A program made the translations under genes and the position numbers. 64,000 nucleotides of DNA from Bacillus pseudomycoides (GTDB taxonomy: Bacteria > Bacillota > Bacilli > Bacillales > Bacillaceae_G): NCBI RefSeq assembly GCF_022811845.1, contig NZ_CP064266.1, forward strand, positions 4,588,001 through 4,652,000. Reading direction: 5' to 3'. This document shows positions 1-8,919 of the stretch, one piece after another. The notes below the pieces were generated by a model. That model was not told where the DNA came from and searched no databases. It saw nothing but the letters and a program-made list of their open reading frames with translations. Position 1 is the first letter of the stretch. Each line of letters begins with the position of its first letter.

Positions 1-552
1 AATAGAACATGTAATTTCTTCGCCCTTTATATATTTTTCAATTACTATTTCAGCATCCCATTTGAATACATCCTCAAGAGAAGAAAGTAATGAGTCCTTA
101 TCGTATACGATCTTTACCCCTACGCTGGAACCACCTGAATTTGGTTTTATCACTAATGGATACCCCATTTTATCTATTTCATCAAGCTGAAGCTCTTCCC
201 TATTTGAAAGATGAATCCAATCTGGCGTTTGAACGCCCTCATAACGAATCATTTTTTTCGACATATTTTTATCCATACAAATACCGCTTGATAGCATGAC
301 ACTTCCGGTATATGGAACACCGAGAGTTTCTAGTGTACCTTGAATCGTACCGTCCTCCCCATATTCTCCATGAAGTGCTAACAATGCAATATCAAGATTT
401 CTTACCTTTTCAACAAGCTCTTTTTTATCATTTAGTGTAATAGGCACTACTTCATACTTACTCTTATCCAAATGTGCAATCATTTCTTCCCCTGTCATCA
501 AGGACACTTGTTTTTCGGAGGACACGCCTCCCATAATAACGCCAACTCTCAT
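1..552 (-). CDS. ddl: D-alanine--D-alanine ligase, N-terminal part (runs off the window)
   Basis: Cytoplasmic ATP-grasp ligase that makes the D-Ala-D-Ala dipeptide for peptidoglycan. The reading frame is open from its ATG (552) to the window edge, 184 codons, so only the N-terminal half is visible. It begins MRVGVIMGGVSSEKQVSLMT, the usual Ddl start with the glycine-rich GGVSSE loop, followed by ALHGEYGEDGTIQG, another Ddl signature. The ATG overlaps the stop of the upstream MocR-type gene (ATGA at 549-552), so the two are translationally coupled and probably one operon. The C-terminal half, with the rest of the ATP site, is not in the window. Confidence 0.93.
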   Translation of the reverse strand, partial: MRVGVIMGGVSSEKQVSLMTGEEMIAHLDKSKYEVVPITLNDKKELVEKVRNLDIALLALHGEYGEDGTIQGTLETLGVPYTGSVMLSSGICMDKNMSKKMIRYEGVQTPDWIHLSNREELQLDEIDKMGYPLVIKPNSGGSSVGVKIVYDKDSLLSSLEDVFKWDAEIVIEKYIKGEEITCSI

Positions 553-2006
553 TTTTCCAGCTCCTCATTTTCATTTTTCAAAGTATCACCAATTATCTTA
601 ATCCCATTGAAAATATCCTCTTCTTTTAATCGAGAGAATCCTAATCGAAACGTATTACTTCCCCCTCCATCTGTGTAAAAGACATCTCCAGGAGAAAAAA
701 CAACTCCCTTTTGATAGCATTTTTTCAAAAGTATACGAGCATCTATTTCTTTTTCTAACTCTATAAAAAGATGAAGTCCTCCATCTCCAGTCATTCTTTT
801 AAATGGAATGTATTGATTACAAGAATGAAGGGCTAGTTCATATTTTTTCTTATAAATTGACTTGGCCTTTTTTAAGTATTTTTCGAAATAGCCATCATGT
901 AAATATTGATAAAGCACCGCCTGATCCAACGTGGACGTATGAATATTACGTGCTCTTTTCATACTTTCCAAGTAGTGGATTAATTTCTTATCCGCTAATA
1001 TCCATCCAACACGTAAACCCGGAAAAAGAACTTTTGAAAAACTGCTAATATAGATAACATTGTTCCCGGGTCCAGAAAAAGTCAATAACGGCGCTAAATG
1101 TGAACCTGAATAACGTAATTCCTCATTAAATCCATCCTCTACAATTGGAATTTGATATTTTGAAAAAAGGTTCATGATTTTAGACCTTTTTTCAGAGGAG
1201 GTAACAATCCCAGTAGGGTTATGGTAGGACGGAATTAAATATGCAAAATCAAAATCTGTTTCGGACAAACTTTTCTCAACTTGACAAATATCGATACCAT
1301 CATCCTTCATCTCTATCCCGTGGATTTCATATCCATGTAATCGAAAAAGCTTTAATGCAGTATGATGGGTAGGGTTTTCGCAAATAATACGTCCGGATTT
1401 TTTAGCCAAAGAAGACAATAAAATATCCAGACCTTCAGTGAAACCATTCGTTATGAGGATATCTTTGTTGGAAATGTCTACTCCTTTCATTTCCATATAG
1501 TGAAGAAGGTAATGAATTAGGGGTCTATAACCTTTGGCATATCCGTAGTTCAAAATGATATCTCCTTCATTGGACAACCTCGTTAAAAAAGCCCTTTTAA
1601 AATTTTCGACATCAAAAAGTTTTTCATCTGGGGCAATGCTATTGAATGAAATCATACCTTTTTCCCAGCGAACACCGTGCTTCATTAAATCCAGTTCATC
1701 CGCTTGCAAGGTAACTTCATTGAGCTTTTCTTTCCAGTTGAGTTCGATAGATGGTGTTTTGGATGCATCGACTTTCCCTACAAAATTTCCTTTTCCCTTT
1801 ATTGCATAGATTAGGCCTTCTTGCTCTAAATCTGCGTAAGTAGTAAGAACGGTCGTTCTGCTAACCGATAATAATTTGCTTAATTCTCGGGTAGATGGGA
1901 GCTTCTGATGCTCCAATAGTTGGCCTTTCATAATCATTTTTTTCAAATGATCCTTTAATTGGATATAAACCGGACGATTGTCTACAAACTTAAAATCATT
2001 AAACAC
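549..2006 (-). CDS. MocR/PdxR-type regulator (GntR winged helix + class I aminotransferase domain), probable ddl regulator
   Basis: A 485-aa PLP-dependent transcription factor. Residues 1-75 form a GntR winged helix (LPSTRELSKLLSVSRTTV, then a beta-wing). From about 110 to the C-terminus is a fold-type-I aminotransferase domain, with PSYHNPTG and the Schiff-base lysine region ISSFSKVLFPGLRVGW. Such proteins bind PLP as effector rather than catalyse. Its stop overlaps the ddl start by 4 bp. A MocR regulator of ddl (DdlR) is known in Brevibacillus, so control of D-Ala-D-Ala synthesis is the likely role; that link is inferred from position. The family and fold are clear. Confidence 0.88.
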   Translation of the reverse strand: MFNDFKFVDNRPVYIQLKDHLKKMIMKGQLLEHQKLPSTRELSKLLSVSRTTVLTTYADLEQEGLIYAIKGKGNFVGKVDASKTPSIELNWKEKLNEVTLQADELDLMKHGVRWEKGMISFNSIAPDEKLFDVENFKRAFLTRLSNEGDIILNYGYAKGYRPLIHYLLHYMEMKGVDISNKDILITNGFTEGLDILLSSLAKKSGRIICENPTHHTALKLFRLHGYEIHGIEMKDDGIDICQVEKSLSETDFDFAYLIPSYHNPTGIVTSSEKRSKIMNLFSKYQIPIVEDGFNEELRYSGSHLAPLLTFSGPGNNVIYISSFSKVLFPGLRVGWILADKKLIHYLESMKRARNIHTSTLDQAVLYQYLHDGYFEKYLKKAKSIYKKKYELALHSCNQYIPFKRMTGDGGLHLFIELEKEIDARILLKKCYQKGVVFSPGDVFYTDGGGSNTFRLGFSRLKEEDIFNGIKIIGDTLKNENEELEK

Positions 2007-2084
2007 TCCCTTGCCCCCTTACTATCATTTTCACATAATTATATCTATCTCAAAAGGTCCACCACATATGTATTTTCTTTAACT

Positions 2085-2107
2085 AGTGGTATGGTTTAAA
2101 ACACCAT
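2085..2107. promoter_or_regulatory. Possible MocR operator (imperfect inverted repeat)
   Basis: About 80 bp upstream of the MocR gene lies AGTGGTATGG followed by ATGGT-TTAAAAC-ACCAT. On the coding strand the same stretch contains ATACCA, the half-site type used by the MocR protein GabR. This is only a candidate: no second well-placed direct repeat is obvious. Confidence 0.25.
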
Positions 2108-2272
2108 TCATACAGCTTTTTTACAAATGTAGTGTAGTGCTTAAAGGAAAGTAAAGGTTCCTTAATCAAGAAAAAATTCCCATCTGTAGGTCAAAAAGTA
2201 GAGGATTTTTGCGTTTTAATAGACTTAGGATATGGGCGTTCTTGTTTAAGAAAAGTACCCGTTAGTTAAAGT

Positions 2273-2982
2273 TTATTTATGCTCTAAATTTAACAAAACC
2301 CACTCAATAATTATAATTGCTGAATTAATCCGTTCAGTCGTGTTACCTAGAAATACTTTATTAAGTAAATCATCCAAATTAGTAAGCCTATTAGATAATG
2401 CTTTAATATGTACCAAAACAGACCCAGCTGGAGGGATTGGCTTGTTATTTATAGCCCATATACCTTCTAATATGACCCAGGTTGATGTATTAACTATATA
2501 TGAGGCTTTTAATTCCTCATTTACTTTCAAAGCAGCATTAATTTTAATAAGTGAACTATTTAACCAATGAGAAATGCCTTTTATTTTATTAGCAGAAATA
2601 CAGTAGTTCTTATATTTATATTGGGCTATTTCCATTAATTGTTTCAAGAACTCCTTATTATCAAATAAAATTTTACCTTCTAAAAAGAGTATAGTTCCAT
2701 TGGGTTATTATTAAAGTTTAATTGAACTTGATTAAAGTCTGCATATTTATATTCAATTTAAATGTTATCTCTAATTTCAGAATGAAACTTTTTATTTTGC
2801 CCATTTTCTAAAAGAATATATAAATCTAGATCAGAGTCAGGATAAGCATCTCCTCTTGCAACAGAACCAATAAGCATTAACCCAATAATTTCATTCTTAG
2901 ACAAACAATCATTTAGGATTGTTCGGACTAACCTTTTATGATGTTGATATTTAATGACTGAAAGGTTTTCTATCATTTTCAC
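2273..2982 (-). pseudogene. Nucleotidyltransferase (aminoglycoside/lincosamide-type fold), broken by a stop and a frameshift
   Basis: The N-terminal piece (2982 to 2758) carries the nucleotidyltransferase signature GSVARGDAYPDSDLDLYILL, with the metal-binding DxD. It ends at an in-frame TAA (2758-2760). The same frame then reads on as IEYKYADFNQVQLN...PMELYSF up to a run of five A (2682-2686). There one missing base shifts the frame, and the C-terminal helical domain (FLEGKILFDNKEF onward) continues to 2273. The family adds NMP groups to antibiotics or other small molecules, but this copy should not make a full protein. Both lesions are visible directly. Confidence 0.75.
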
Positions 2983-3160
2983 CCTCCGAACTATTTTTGG
3001 TTATTTAGCAGTTGTTCGAGAATAGAGAGTGTTTTCCTTCTCTTGTTTTGAACTATCCTGTTTTGTTACTTCAAAAACACAGGCCCTTATTTTTTCTATT
3101 GTAGATTTGAAATAAAGTTTAATTAAAAACTAGCTGAAAAAATTGATTTCATTAGAAAAG

Positions 3161-3205
3161 AATCCCACTTATTTTGAAGAAAGATTAATCAAAATAAGTG
3201 GGATT
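3161..3205. terminator. Long hairpin downstream of the DinB gene
   Basis: A perfect 17-bp stem (3161-3177 with 3189-3205) and an 11-nt loop. It lies about 75 bp past the stop of the minus-strand DinB gene. The U-tract is weak on both strands, so it may be an RNA-stabilising hairpin rather than a classic terminator. Confidence 0.5.
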
Positions 3206-3280
3206 AGTTATTCTATACTACAAAATTTTATAAAAAAGTTTGATCATTTCCATGATTCATAATTACAACCCGTGATTGAA

Positions 3281-3778
3281 TTAGTCCAAGTTGTTTTCCC
3301 TTAGGAATTGTATAATTTGTCTTTTGTGGTGGTTATCGTGGTCTGTAAATTCCTTAACAATATATATAAGTGAATAAGGTGTTCCAGTATGCGGACAATG
3401 AGTTACACCGTTTGCAGTTAATGAATTTTTTAACTTTTCGGTTGGCAATTCGTTAAGTTCTTTTACAAGTAATTCCCTTGTATCTTTTGCTTCTTCAAGA
3501 AGTTTTGATTGTGATACGCCCGATTTTGCGTAGCTTGAAGCTTTTTTATTATATGTATCAAAATCTGGAAACTCCATTCCCTTTTCATTTTGAACAGATG
3601 GGAGGATTTCTGTTAATAGATAATTATCCCAATTCATAATATGGGCTATTATCTCACTTACAGACCATTTACCCTCGGCTATCGGTTTAGACCATAATGT
3701 TTCATTGATTTCTTCTAAAGTGCTTAACCAAGATGAATAATGACTAAAATTACTAATTATGTTTTTTACCTCACTCAA
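3281..3778 (-). CDS. DinB-family protein
   Basis: A 165-aa four-helix-bundle protein of the DinB/YfiT superfamily. The family is metal-dependent; members include thiol S-transferases (bacillithiol type) and many unknowns. Metal ligands are the His in IIAHIMNWD and the C-terminal HDNHHKRQI motif. Length is normal. The start is TTG, preceded by GAGGGAG. It stands alone and is one of three DinB-type genes in the window (also 7712 and 51287). The substrate cannot be told from sequence. Confidence 0.8.
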   Translation of the reverse strand: MSEVKNIISNFSHYSSWLSTLEEINETLWSKPIAEGKWSVSEIIAHIMNWDNYLLTEILPSVQNEKGMEFPDFDTYNKKASSYAKSGVSQSKLLEEAKDTRELLVKELNELPTEKLKNSLTANGVTHCPHTGTPYSLIYIVKEFTDHDNHHKRQIIQFLRENNLD

Positions 3779-3956
3779 TTTTCTCCCTCTTTTCTAAGCT
3801 AAATCAATATAATTATAACAGAAAATCCCAAATCAACAAACATACGTTCTTGTTGGTATTTTTAGTTACAAAACAACAATCTTTAAGAAAACTCCCATTA
3901 TAAATAATCAAGCTTTATTCAAAATCAATATCAAACCTCGTTAGTGCAATAAGAAA

Positions 3957-3991
3957 AACCGAAATCTCATCTTTAATAAGATATTTCGGTT
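3957..3991. terminator. Terminator for the CoA-transferase gene (bidirectional)
   Basis: AACCGAAAT (3957-3965) pairs with ATTTCGGTT (3983-3991), with an inner ATCTT/AAGAT pairing. On the minus strand it is followed by TTTTTCTTATT, and on the plus strand by CATCTTTTTT. Confidence 0.65.
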
Positions 3992-4091
3992 CATCTTTTT
4001 TAGAAACGGTTAAACTTTGTTTTAAATCCATACATTGTTTAACATAGCCTGAGATAAAATAGATCATTGTTATTGATTGTCCAAATCAATG

Positions 4092-4168
4092 GGATAAAGC
4101 ATCGCATCTTTTTTCAAAACTTCGCGTCTTTCTTAAAAACATCGTGACTTTATTTCAAACTCACATCT
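4092..4168. repeat. Dispersed 20-bp-periodic repeat, copy A
   Basis: After GATAAAG, three consecutive 20-bp units start at 4100, 4120 and 4140. They begin CATCGCATCTTT, CTTCGCGTCTTT and CATCGTGACTTT, and each ends in CAAA or AAAA. The copy closes with CTCACATCT. It matches copies at 6571 and 18041. Confidence 0.7.
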
Positions 4169-4227
4169 ATACATACTTCATAAATTATATATATTATACT
4201 CTTTATTCATTTACTTATGAAACGCAC

Positions 4228-5742
4228 CTATACAGTTTCTACTACCTCTTCAAGCATTGTTCCATTTTTAGCGTAATTTGTATGCCAAGAAAAAGCTTTT
4301 TCTAAAACATGAGGAGTTTGTCCACCCATTGTTTGTGCTTCTTGGTAATAAGCTCGTAGCTGGTCACGATACATTGGATGTGCGCAATTCTCAATAATCA
4401 GTTCCACTCTTTCCCTTGGCGCCAGTCCCCTTAGGTCAGTATATCCCTGTTCAGTGACGATAACATCTACATCGTGTTCAGTATGGTCTACATGAGAGAC
4501 GAAAGGAACGATACTTGAAATGTTACCACCTTTCGCAATGGATTTAGTAACAAAGATAGCTAGGCGTGCATTTCTTGCAAAATCACCAGAACCACCAATA
4601 CCGTTCATCATTTTTGTACCTAAAACGTGAGTAGAGTTGACATTTCCGTATATATCTAATTCTAAAGCAGTATTAATCGAGATTAATCCAAGGCGGCGAA
4701 TGATTTCAGGATGATTGGAAATCTCTTGCGGGCGCATCATTAATTTGTCGCGATATTTTTCAAAGTTGGAAAATACTTGTTGCATTTTCTCTTCAGAAAG
4801 CGTGATGGAGCAGCAGGAAGCAAAATGTACTTTCCCAGCATCCATAAGATCAAAGACCGCATCCTGTAATACCTCGGAATACACTTCTAAATCTTCAAAC
4901 TCCGAATCTAACATGCCATGCAGGACTGCATTGGCTACTGAACCAATTCCCGATTGTAACGGTGCTAAACGATTCGTTAATCGGCCTACCTTTACTTCTT
5001 TTCGAAGGAACTCTATTAAATGCTGTGCCATAATAACAGTTTCTTCATCTGGAGGAACAATTGTCGATGGCGAATCAAGTTGGTTCGTAAACACAATCCC
5101 TTTCACTTTTTCAACATCAATCGGAATACCGATTGTTCCAATTCGATCATCCGATTTCACGAGCGGAATTGGAAGCCTTTCCCCTTGTTTTCCTGGTTCA
5201 TATAAATCATGCAGCCCCTCTAGTTGTGTAGATTGAGCCATATTCATTTCAATAATAATGGACTTCGCATTTAGGGAAAACGCTAAGGAATTTCCAATTG
5301 AAGTGGTTGGAATAATCATTCCACCCTCAGTTATTGCGACCGCTTCCAAAATAGCGACATCTATATCCATAACGTCAGCACGGAGTAGCTCTGCTGTATG
5401 AGACAAGTGCTGATCCACAAATAAAAAGTCTCCATTATTAATTCCTTTTCGCATAGTCGTATCCGCTTGGAAAGGCAATCTTTTTCCTAAAATTCCTGCC
5501 TCAGCAAATAATTTATCTACATCCGAACCTAAGGAAGCTCCAGTATAAACATTTACTTTAAAAGATTTATCATGCTTAACTCGGTTCACCAGCGCAAATG
5601 GGACTGCTTTCACATCACCTGCACGTGTAAACCCACTTAAGCCTAAAGTCATTCCACTTTGAATCCAGGAAGCCGCTTCTTCAGGTGTAACTACCCGGTC
5701 CTTCAGACGATGGTCCCTGATTCTATCCAAATTATTCTCCAT
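4228..5742 (-). CDS. Acetyl-CoA hydrolase / succinyl-CoA:acetate CoA-transferase family protein
   Basis: A 504-aa class I CoA-transferase of the Cat1/AarC type, the usual length. It moves CoA between acyl-CoA and acetate or a related acid, linking acetate to acyl-CoA pools in the cytosol. Seen: the N-terminal segment SGFTRAGDVKAVP, the CoA-loop-like QSGIGSVANAV (about 263-273), and LEVYSEVLQD with the probable nucleophile Glu290. A C-terminal glycine-rich GIGGSGDFARNA fits CoA binding. It lies 126 bp downstream of, and co-directional with, a LytTR regulator. The ATG has GAGAGGG at good spacing. Substrate specificity is not determinable. Confidence 0.88.
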   Translation of the reverse strand: MENNLDRIRDHRLKDRVVTPEEAASWIQSGMTLGLSGFTRAGDVKAVPFALVNRVKHDKSFKVNVYTGASLGSDVDKLFAEAGILGKRLPFQADTTMRKGINNGDFLFVDQHLSHTAELLRADVMDIDVAILEAVAITEGGMIIPTTSIGNSLAFSLNAKSIIIEMNMAQSTQLEGLHDLYEPGKQGERLPIPLVKSDDRIGTIGIPIDVEKVKGIVFTNQLDSPSTIVPPDEETVIMAQHLIEFLRKEVKVGRLTNRLAPLQSGIGSVANAVLHGMLDSEFEDLEVYSEVLQDAVFDLMDAGKVHFASCCSITLSEEKMQQVFSNFEKYRDKLMMRPQEISNHPEIIRRLGLISINTALELDIYGNVNSTHVLGTKMMNGIGGSGDFARNARLAIFVTKSIAKGGNISSIVPFVSHVDHTEHDVDVIVTEQGYTDLRGLAPRERVELIIENCAHPMYRDQLRAYYQEAQTMGGQTPHVLEKAFSWHTNYAKNGTMLEEVVETV

Positions 5743-5795
5743 ATGTAATCCCTCTCTTAATGAATATTCATAATTATTTTACACTTTAACACTAT

Positions 5796-5811
5796 CAAAA
5801 TCGGGATTTTG
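5796..5811. promoter_or_regulatory. Dyad upstream of the CoA-transferase gene
   Basis: CAAAATC-GG-GATTTTG is a perfect 7+7 dyad about 55-70 bp upstream of the CoA-transferase start, overlapping a possible -35 (TTGATA on the minus strand). It is a candidate operator; which protein binds is unknown. Confidence 0.35.
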
Positions 5812-5868
5812 GTATACGATACGGAAAATTCAGATAAAGTAGCGAATCTAGGTTCTAAAGCAGAAAGT

Positions 5869-6513
5869 CTAGAATCCTAGAAGCTTCCGAAAATAACTGG
5901 CATATGATTGACTAACTGGTACCCGCTCACCATTATTCATCGAAAGTAAAAAAGTAGAATGGGTATCAGGATAAATCGCTTTAATATGATTAACATTTAC
6001 AATAAATGAACGGTGGCATCTAATAAATGAATCCTTCGGAAGCAAGTATTCGAATTCTTGCAGAGAGTATTTATGTGTTCCTGATAACTCTTCCGAATTC
6101 ACATACGTCTTTTTATCTTTAGCCTCTAAATACAAGACCTTTGAAAAAGGAACCGGAATCCAGCCGTCTGTTGTTTTTAAGGTAACGACCGATTTTCCAT
6201 CCGTTAAAGCTGGATAAATTGCCGTCACGCAACCCTCAAGCTTTCCATTATTAAAAAATGGTACGGCCATTCCATGATAAGGAATACCAAAAACATCCCG
6301 GTTAATAAACTCAGAGGCCTTTTGCTTCGTCACCATTGCTTTATGGGCAATCGTTCCTTCCTTTATAGGATCTCCAACGCTAATCTTTAAATCAATTCGT
6401 TTACTTGGCCTATAGTAGATATATTCTTTTGTATTTGAAACGGCAATTGAAGTTTCATCTGAAAATAATTCACCAACGACATCTAGTAGTAAGCCTAATG
6501 TTATATCTTCCAT
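5869..6513 (-). CDS. LytTR-family transcriptional regulator with N-terminal sensor domain
   Basis: 214 aa. Residues about 1-105 form an unclassified sensor-like domain with no response-regulator receiver motif. From about 115 on is a LytTR DNA-binding domain: FSKVLYLEAKDKKTYV, then FIRCHRSFIVNVNHI, the typical LytTR core. It probably acts as a one-component regulator. The CoA-transferase gene follows on the same strand and is its most likely target, by position only. The stop lies inside a small hairpin (about 5851-5881) that lacks a T-tract, so read-through into the next gene is possible. Confidence 0.85.
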   Translation of the reverse strand: MEDITLGLLLDVVGELFSDETSIAVSNTKEYIYYRPSKRIDLKISVGDPIKEGTIAHKAMVTKQKASEFINRDVFGIPYHGMAVPFFNNGKLEGCVTAIYPALTDGKSVVTLKTTDGWIPVPFSKVLYLEAKDKKTYVNSEELSGTHKYSLQEFEYLLPKDSFIRCHRSFIVNVNHIKAIYPDTHSTFLLSMNNGERVPVSQSYASYFRKLLGF

Positions 6514-6570
6514 ACTATTAACACCTCATTCACTATTATACTACTATTATTAATATGCACCCTTTCTTTT

Positions 6571-6645
6571 TTATAAACATTGCAACTTCATTCAAAACTT
6601 CGCGTCTTTCTTACAAACTCAGTGACTCTACTTCAAATTCGCACA
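6571..6645. repeat. Dispersed 20-bp-periodic repeat, copy B (next to IS3 remnant)
   Basis: Three 20-bp units start at 6578, 6598 and 6618 (CATTGCAACTTC, CTTCGCGTCTTT, CTCAGTGACTCT), then TTCGCAC. The middle unit is identical to that of copy C. The copy abuts an IS3 transposase remnant on its right. Confidence 0.65.
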
Positions 6646-6895
6646 AATTATAAGATCAAACCCTCTTTCAGTAAAAAGGGGTGTCCATATGATAATGCTT
6701 GTATGGAGTCATTTCATGTCACTTTAAAGAAAGAAGAAGTATATCGTATAGAATATGTCACATTTGAACAAGTAAACTTAGCACTATTTCAATACATCGA
6801 GGAATGGTATAACCGCAAATTCCTAGTAGCATTGGTTATAACCCTTCCTAGTTAAAGAAGTAGCATAGACTTAATTTTTTGTGTCCAAGATATTG
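6646..6895 (+). pseudogene. IS3-family transposase (OrfB) C-terminal remnant
   Basis: The translated stretch KKGCPYDNACMESFHVTLKK...VNLALFQYIEEWYNRK is the end of an IS3-group DDE integrase domain; ESFHVTLKKE holds the third catalytic Glu region. After YNRK the sequence is scrambled and stops at 6855. TTTTGTGTCCAAGATATTGA just beyond resembles an IS3 right end. No N-terminal half or left end is present, so it is immobile. Confidence 0.75.
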
Positions 6896-7002
6896 ATTCA
6901 AATCCATTCCTATTTTTATTAATCTATAACCTTACAAAATTTAAAGTTATAGATAAAATTACTTCTGTAATTCATGATTACAGAATACAAAACAAATTAT
7001 TT

Positions 7003-7161
7003 ATAAAGCGAAACTTTAATCAGTGGGGGTTTTCTTCATCCCCCACTGATTATTAGTTGAACGAATCGGGCTTTTACGGACAGTTGATCCCCCGCCTAAT
7101 TTCTTTTCTTTTGCTGAAGTTTGAGTTGGGGGGTCTTACTGCCCACGAATAGCGGGATAAA
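7003..7161 (+). repeat. bcr1 repeat, copy 1 (full length)
   Basis: About 158 bp from TATAAAGCGAAACTTTAATC to AATAGCGGGATAAA. It contains the strong hairpin CAGTGGGGG...CCCCCACTG, then GAATCGGGCTTTTACGG, and a second pairing between ATCCCCC and GGGGGGTC. bcr1 is a B. cereus-group-specific dispersed element of about 155 bp with mobile features. This is the most complete copy in the window. Confidence 0.85.
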
Positions 7162-7210
7162 TGCAAGGGAGAGATCTTTTTCTTTTCTTCCTCTCAAACC
7201 AAAACATCAT

Positions 7211-7690
7211 CTTTTATTTGTTGGCGTTGGAACCAGATAAGACTTTCGTTTTCTACCTTCAGATGTCCATATTACAGGAATTGACCTCTCACAAGATATG
7301 CTAAACAAAGCAAAAGTAAAACACATGGAAAACCTATTACACTTCTACCAATGAATGCAGAACAATTACAATTCCCTGATGAATCTTTTGATGTAGTATC
7401 TTTGAATCTCATTTTAAGTGTCGTTAAAAAACCTAAGCAAGCCTTAGCTGAAGCTATTCGAGTAACGTAACGAACAGGGTGCCTATTGGTCTTTGATAAA
7501 TTTTTACCTAAGAAACATCTTTGGGCGTAAAAAGAAATTTACGATTCCATACAGGAATAAGGACAATTTTCAGAAAACATATATCATAAAACAAGAACGC
7601 ATATATTCTTGTATAAAGATTTAAAAAGAAAAAAAGATCTAATCCTTGTGGAATATCTGTGTTTACTGCGTATAACGGGGATTATGGTAA
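7211..7690 (+). pseudogene. Class I SAM-dependent methyltransferase remnant
   Basis: In shifting frames the sequence reads VGVGTR (motif I, with a stop right after), PSDVHITGIDLSQDMLNKAK (motif II with the SAM ribose-binding acidic residue), then PMNAEQLQFPDESFDVVSLN and LSVVKKPKQALAEAIRV, the usual Methyltransf_11 order. Several stops and at least one frameshift (about 7350) interrupt it. The substrate of the ancestor is unknown. Confidence 0.75.
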
Positions 7691-7711
7691 ATAAAAAAGG
7701 AGTGATATTGA

Positions 7712-7999
7712 ATGCTAGATGTTTTAAAGCAACAATACAGCTTTATTAGCTCCACCAGAGAAGTTTTATTTACGTTTTTAGAGGGGGTCCCACTGCAAAA
7801 GTTATACAGCACAGTTCCGAATTTTGGAAGCGGCAGCATTATAAAGACCCATATTCATGTAGCCGATTGCTATCGATACTGGCTTGGATCATTTGCATTT
7901 AACCAAAAGCGAGCGGATTTTTCATTTGCTACTGATTATGAAATTGAGCATTCAGATGTTGAGAAAGTTCGCATCAGATTTAAGTTAGTAGATGAGTGA
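7712..7999 (+). pseudogene. DinB-family protein, 3'-truncated at a deletion scar
   Basis: The 95-aa frame has a good RBS (AAAAAAGGAG) and reads as the first 60% of a DinB protein; GSIIKTHIHVADCYRYWLG holds the first metal-binding His. It ends LVDE at about 7998, where the sequence changes abruptly to an SDR gene on the other strand. The C-terminal metal-ligand motif is missing, so it is probably non-functional. Confidence 0.7.
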
Positions 8000-8150
8000 G
8001 CCATTTACGATTTACACCATCATTTATATCTAAACTACTTGGTCGTGTGCGTGACACCACCCATACTGTATCTCCCTTGGTTGGTAAGCCTTTTACAAAT
8101 GCATCGCCTAATCCTTGGCTTGCTCCAAATATAATAAAGTTCTTACTCAT
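7980..8150 (-). pseudogene. Short-chain dehydrogenase (SDR), N-terminal remnant
   Basis: Starting at ATG 8150 with GGGGTGAT upstream, the first 48 residues are an SDR Rossmann start: IIFGASQGLG (GxxxGxG cofactor loop), then DTVWVVSRTRP, resembling benzil-reductase-like YueD. Homology stops at about 8002, where the frame runs into the truncated DinB gene and ends at 7980. The catalytic Tyr-Lys part is absent. Confidence 0.75.
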
Positions 8151-8299
8151 CCTATCACCCCTTTTACTTTTAAATAACGATACCTCTTAATTATAATTAT
8201 TATAAAAATAATCAACAACTAAAGTAGTTTATTGATTTGTTATAAAAAAACAATTTGTTAAAGCCCCATTCATCTGTACAGTAATGAAGAAATATCAAC

Positions 8300-8358
8300 C
8301 AATAAGCATTAGCAAACATTGAAAGAAATTAATTATTGATATCCGCTAATACTTATTG
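8300..8358. repeat. Inverted repeat in the gene-free stretch 8151-8462
   Basis: CAATAAGCATTAGC (8300-8313) pairs with GCTAATACTTATTG (8345-8358), one mismatch in 14, with a 31-nt loop. Nothing else is recognisable between 8151 and 8462. Confidence 0.45.
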
Positions 8359-8462
8359 TTACATTTGGTTCCATTACTACATAAACCCCTATATTTAATA
8401 CTTATCCTTACTCACCTTTAACAATCGCTCAGAATAATATGTATCTAGAGGGTGTGACAATA

Positions 8463-8915
8463 TTGAAAAAAAATATTGAAATTACAAAAGATATACAAGT
8501 CATACGGTCTATCCAACGCGATCTCAATATTGTGACAGTCGCACTATTGTTAACTGGACAGATCACTATTATAGGAGTCTTTGTGACACCAGGAGGTTTT
8601 CGCGTTTCATTAAGGGGACCATTAACAGGTGAAAGTCGACTAGAAGGTAAATTCGAAAAGCAAACTACGAATGTGATTATTGATGTAATAGACGTTATCC
8701 TCGCCGTACTATTACTCAAGGATGAAATTGGTGTTACGGGTAGCTTTATTGCACCTGGCAGATTTACCATTAATGTGAGTGGACCAATTTTTGGTGTTCC
8801 TAAACTTGAACCTACTCTCCCTTACTTGAAAAGGGATTATAAGTTCTTCCAAAAAATTGTGTCCAAACATTTTCATGTGAATCCTAACTTATTAAAAACA
8901 CTTACAAAGGAATGA
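8463..8915 (+). CDS. Unknown protein with an internal duplication
   Basis: I do not recognise the family. The start is set at TTG 8463 because GAGGGTG sits at ideal distance; the upstream in-frame ATG (8439) has no RBS. That gives 150 aa. Residues about 24-62 and 79-117 are two copies of one motif: a hydrophobic run ending in LLL, then G-x-F-x-x-PG-x-F, then GP and LE. No signal peptide is evident; the repeats alternate hydrophobic and Gly/Pro turns, suggesting beta structure. It is followed after 4 nt by a 38-aa hydrophobic peptide gene, so the two are probably co-expressed. Confidence 0.7.
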   Translation: MKKNIEITKDIQVIRSIQRDLNIVTVALLLTGQITIIGVFVTPGGFRVSLRGPLTGESRLEGKFEKQTTNVIIDVIDVILAVLLLKDEIGVTGSFIAPGRFTINVSGPIFGVPKLEPTLPYLKRDYKFFQKIVSKHFHVNPNLLKTLTKE

Positions 8916-8919
8916 TAAC

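Larger units (their letters stand above)
3779..4227. other. 449-bp gene-free stretch with a terminator and a repeat copy
   Basis: No coding frame is credible here. It contains the bidirectional terminator at 3957-3991 and copy A of the 20-bp-periodic repeat at about 4092-4168. Confidence 0.6.

Noticed and set aside
4715..5236. Long plus-strand frame opposite the CoA-transferase
   Set aside because: Antisense shadow of a clear family protein; no RBS or recognisable motif.
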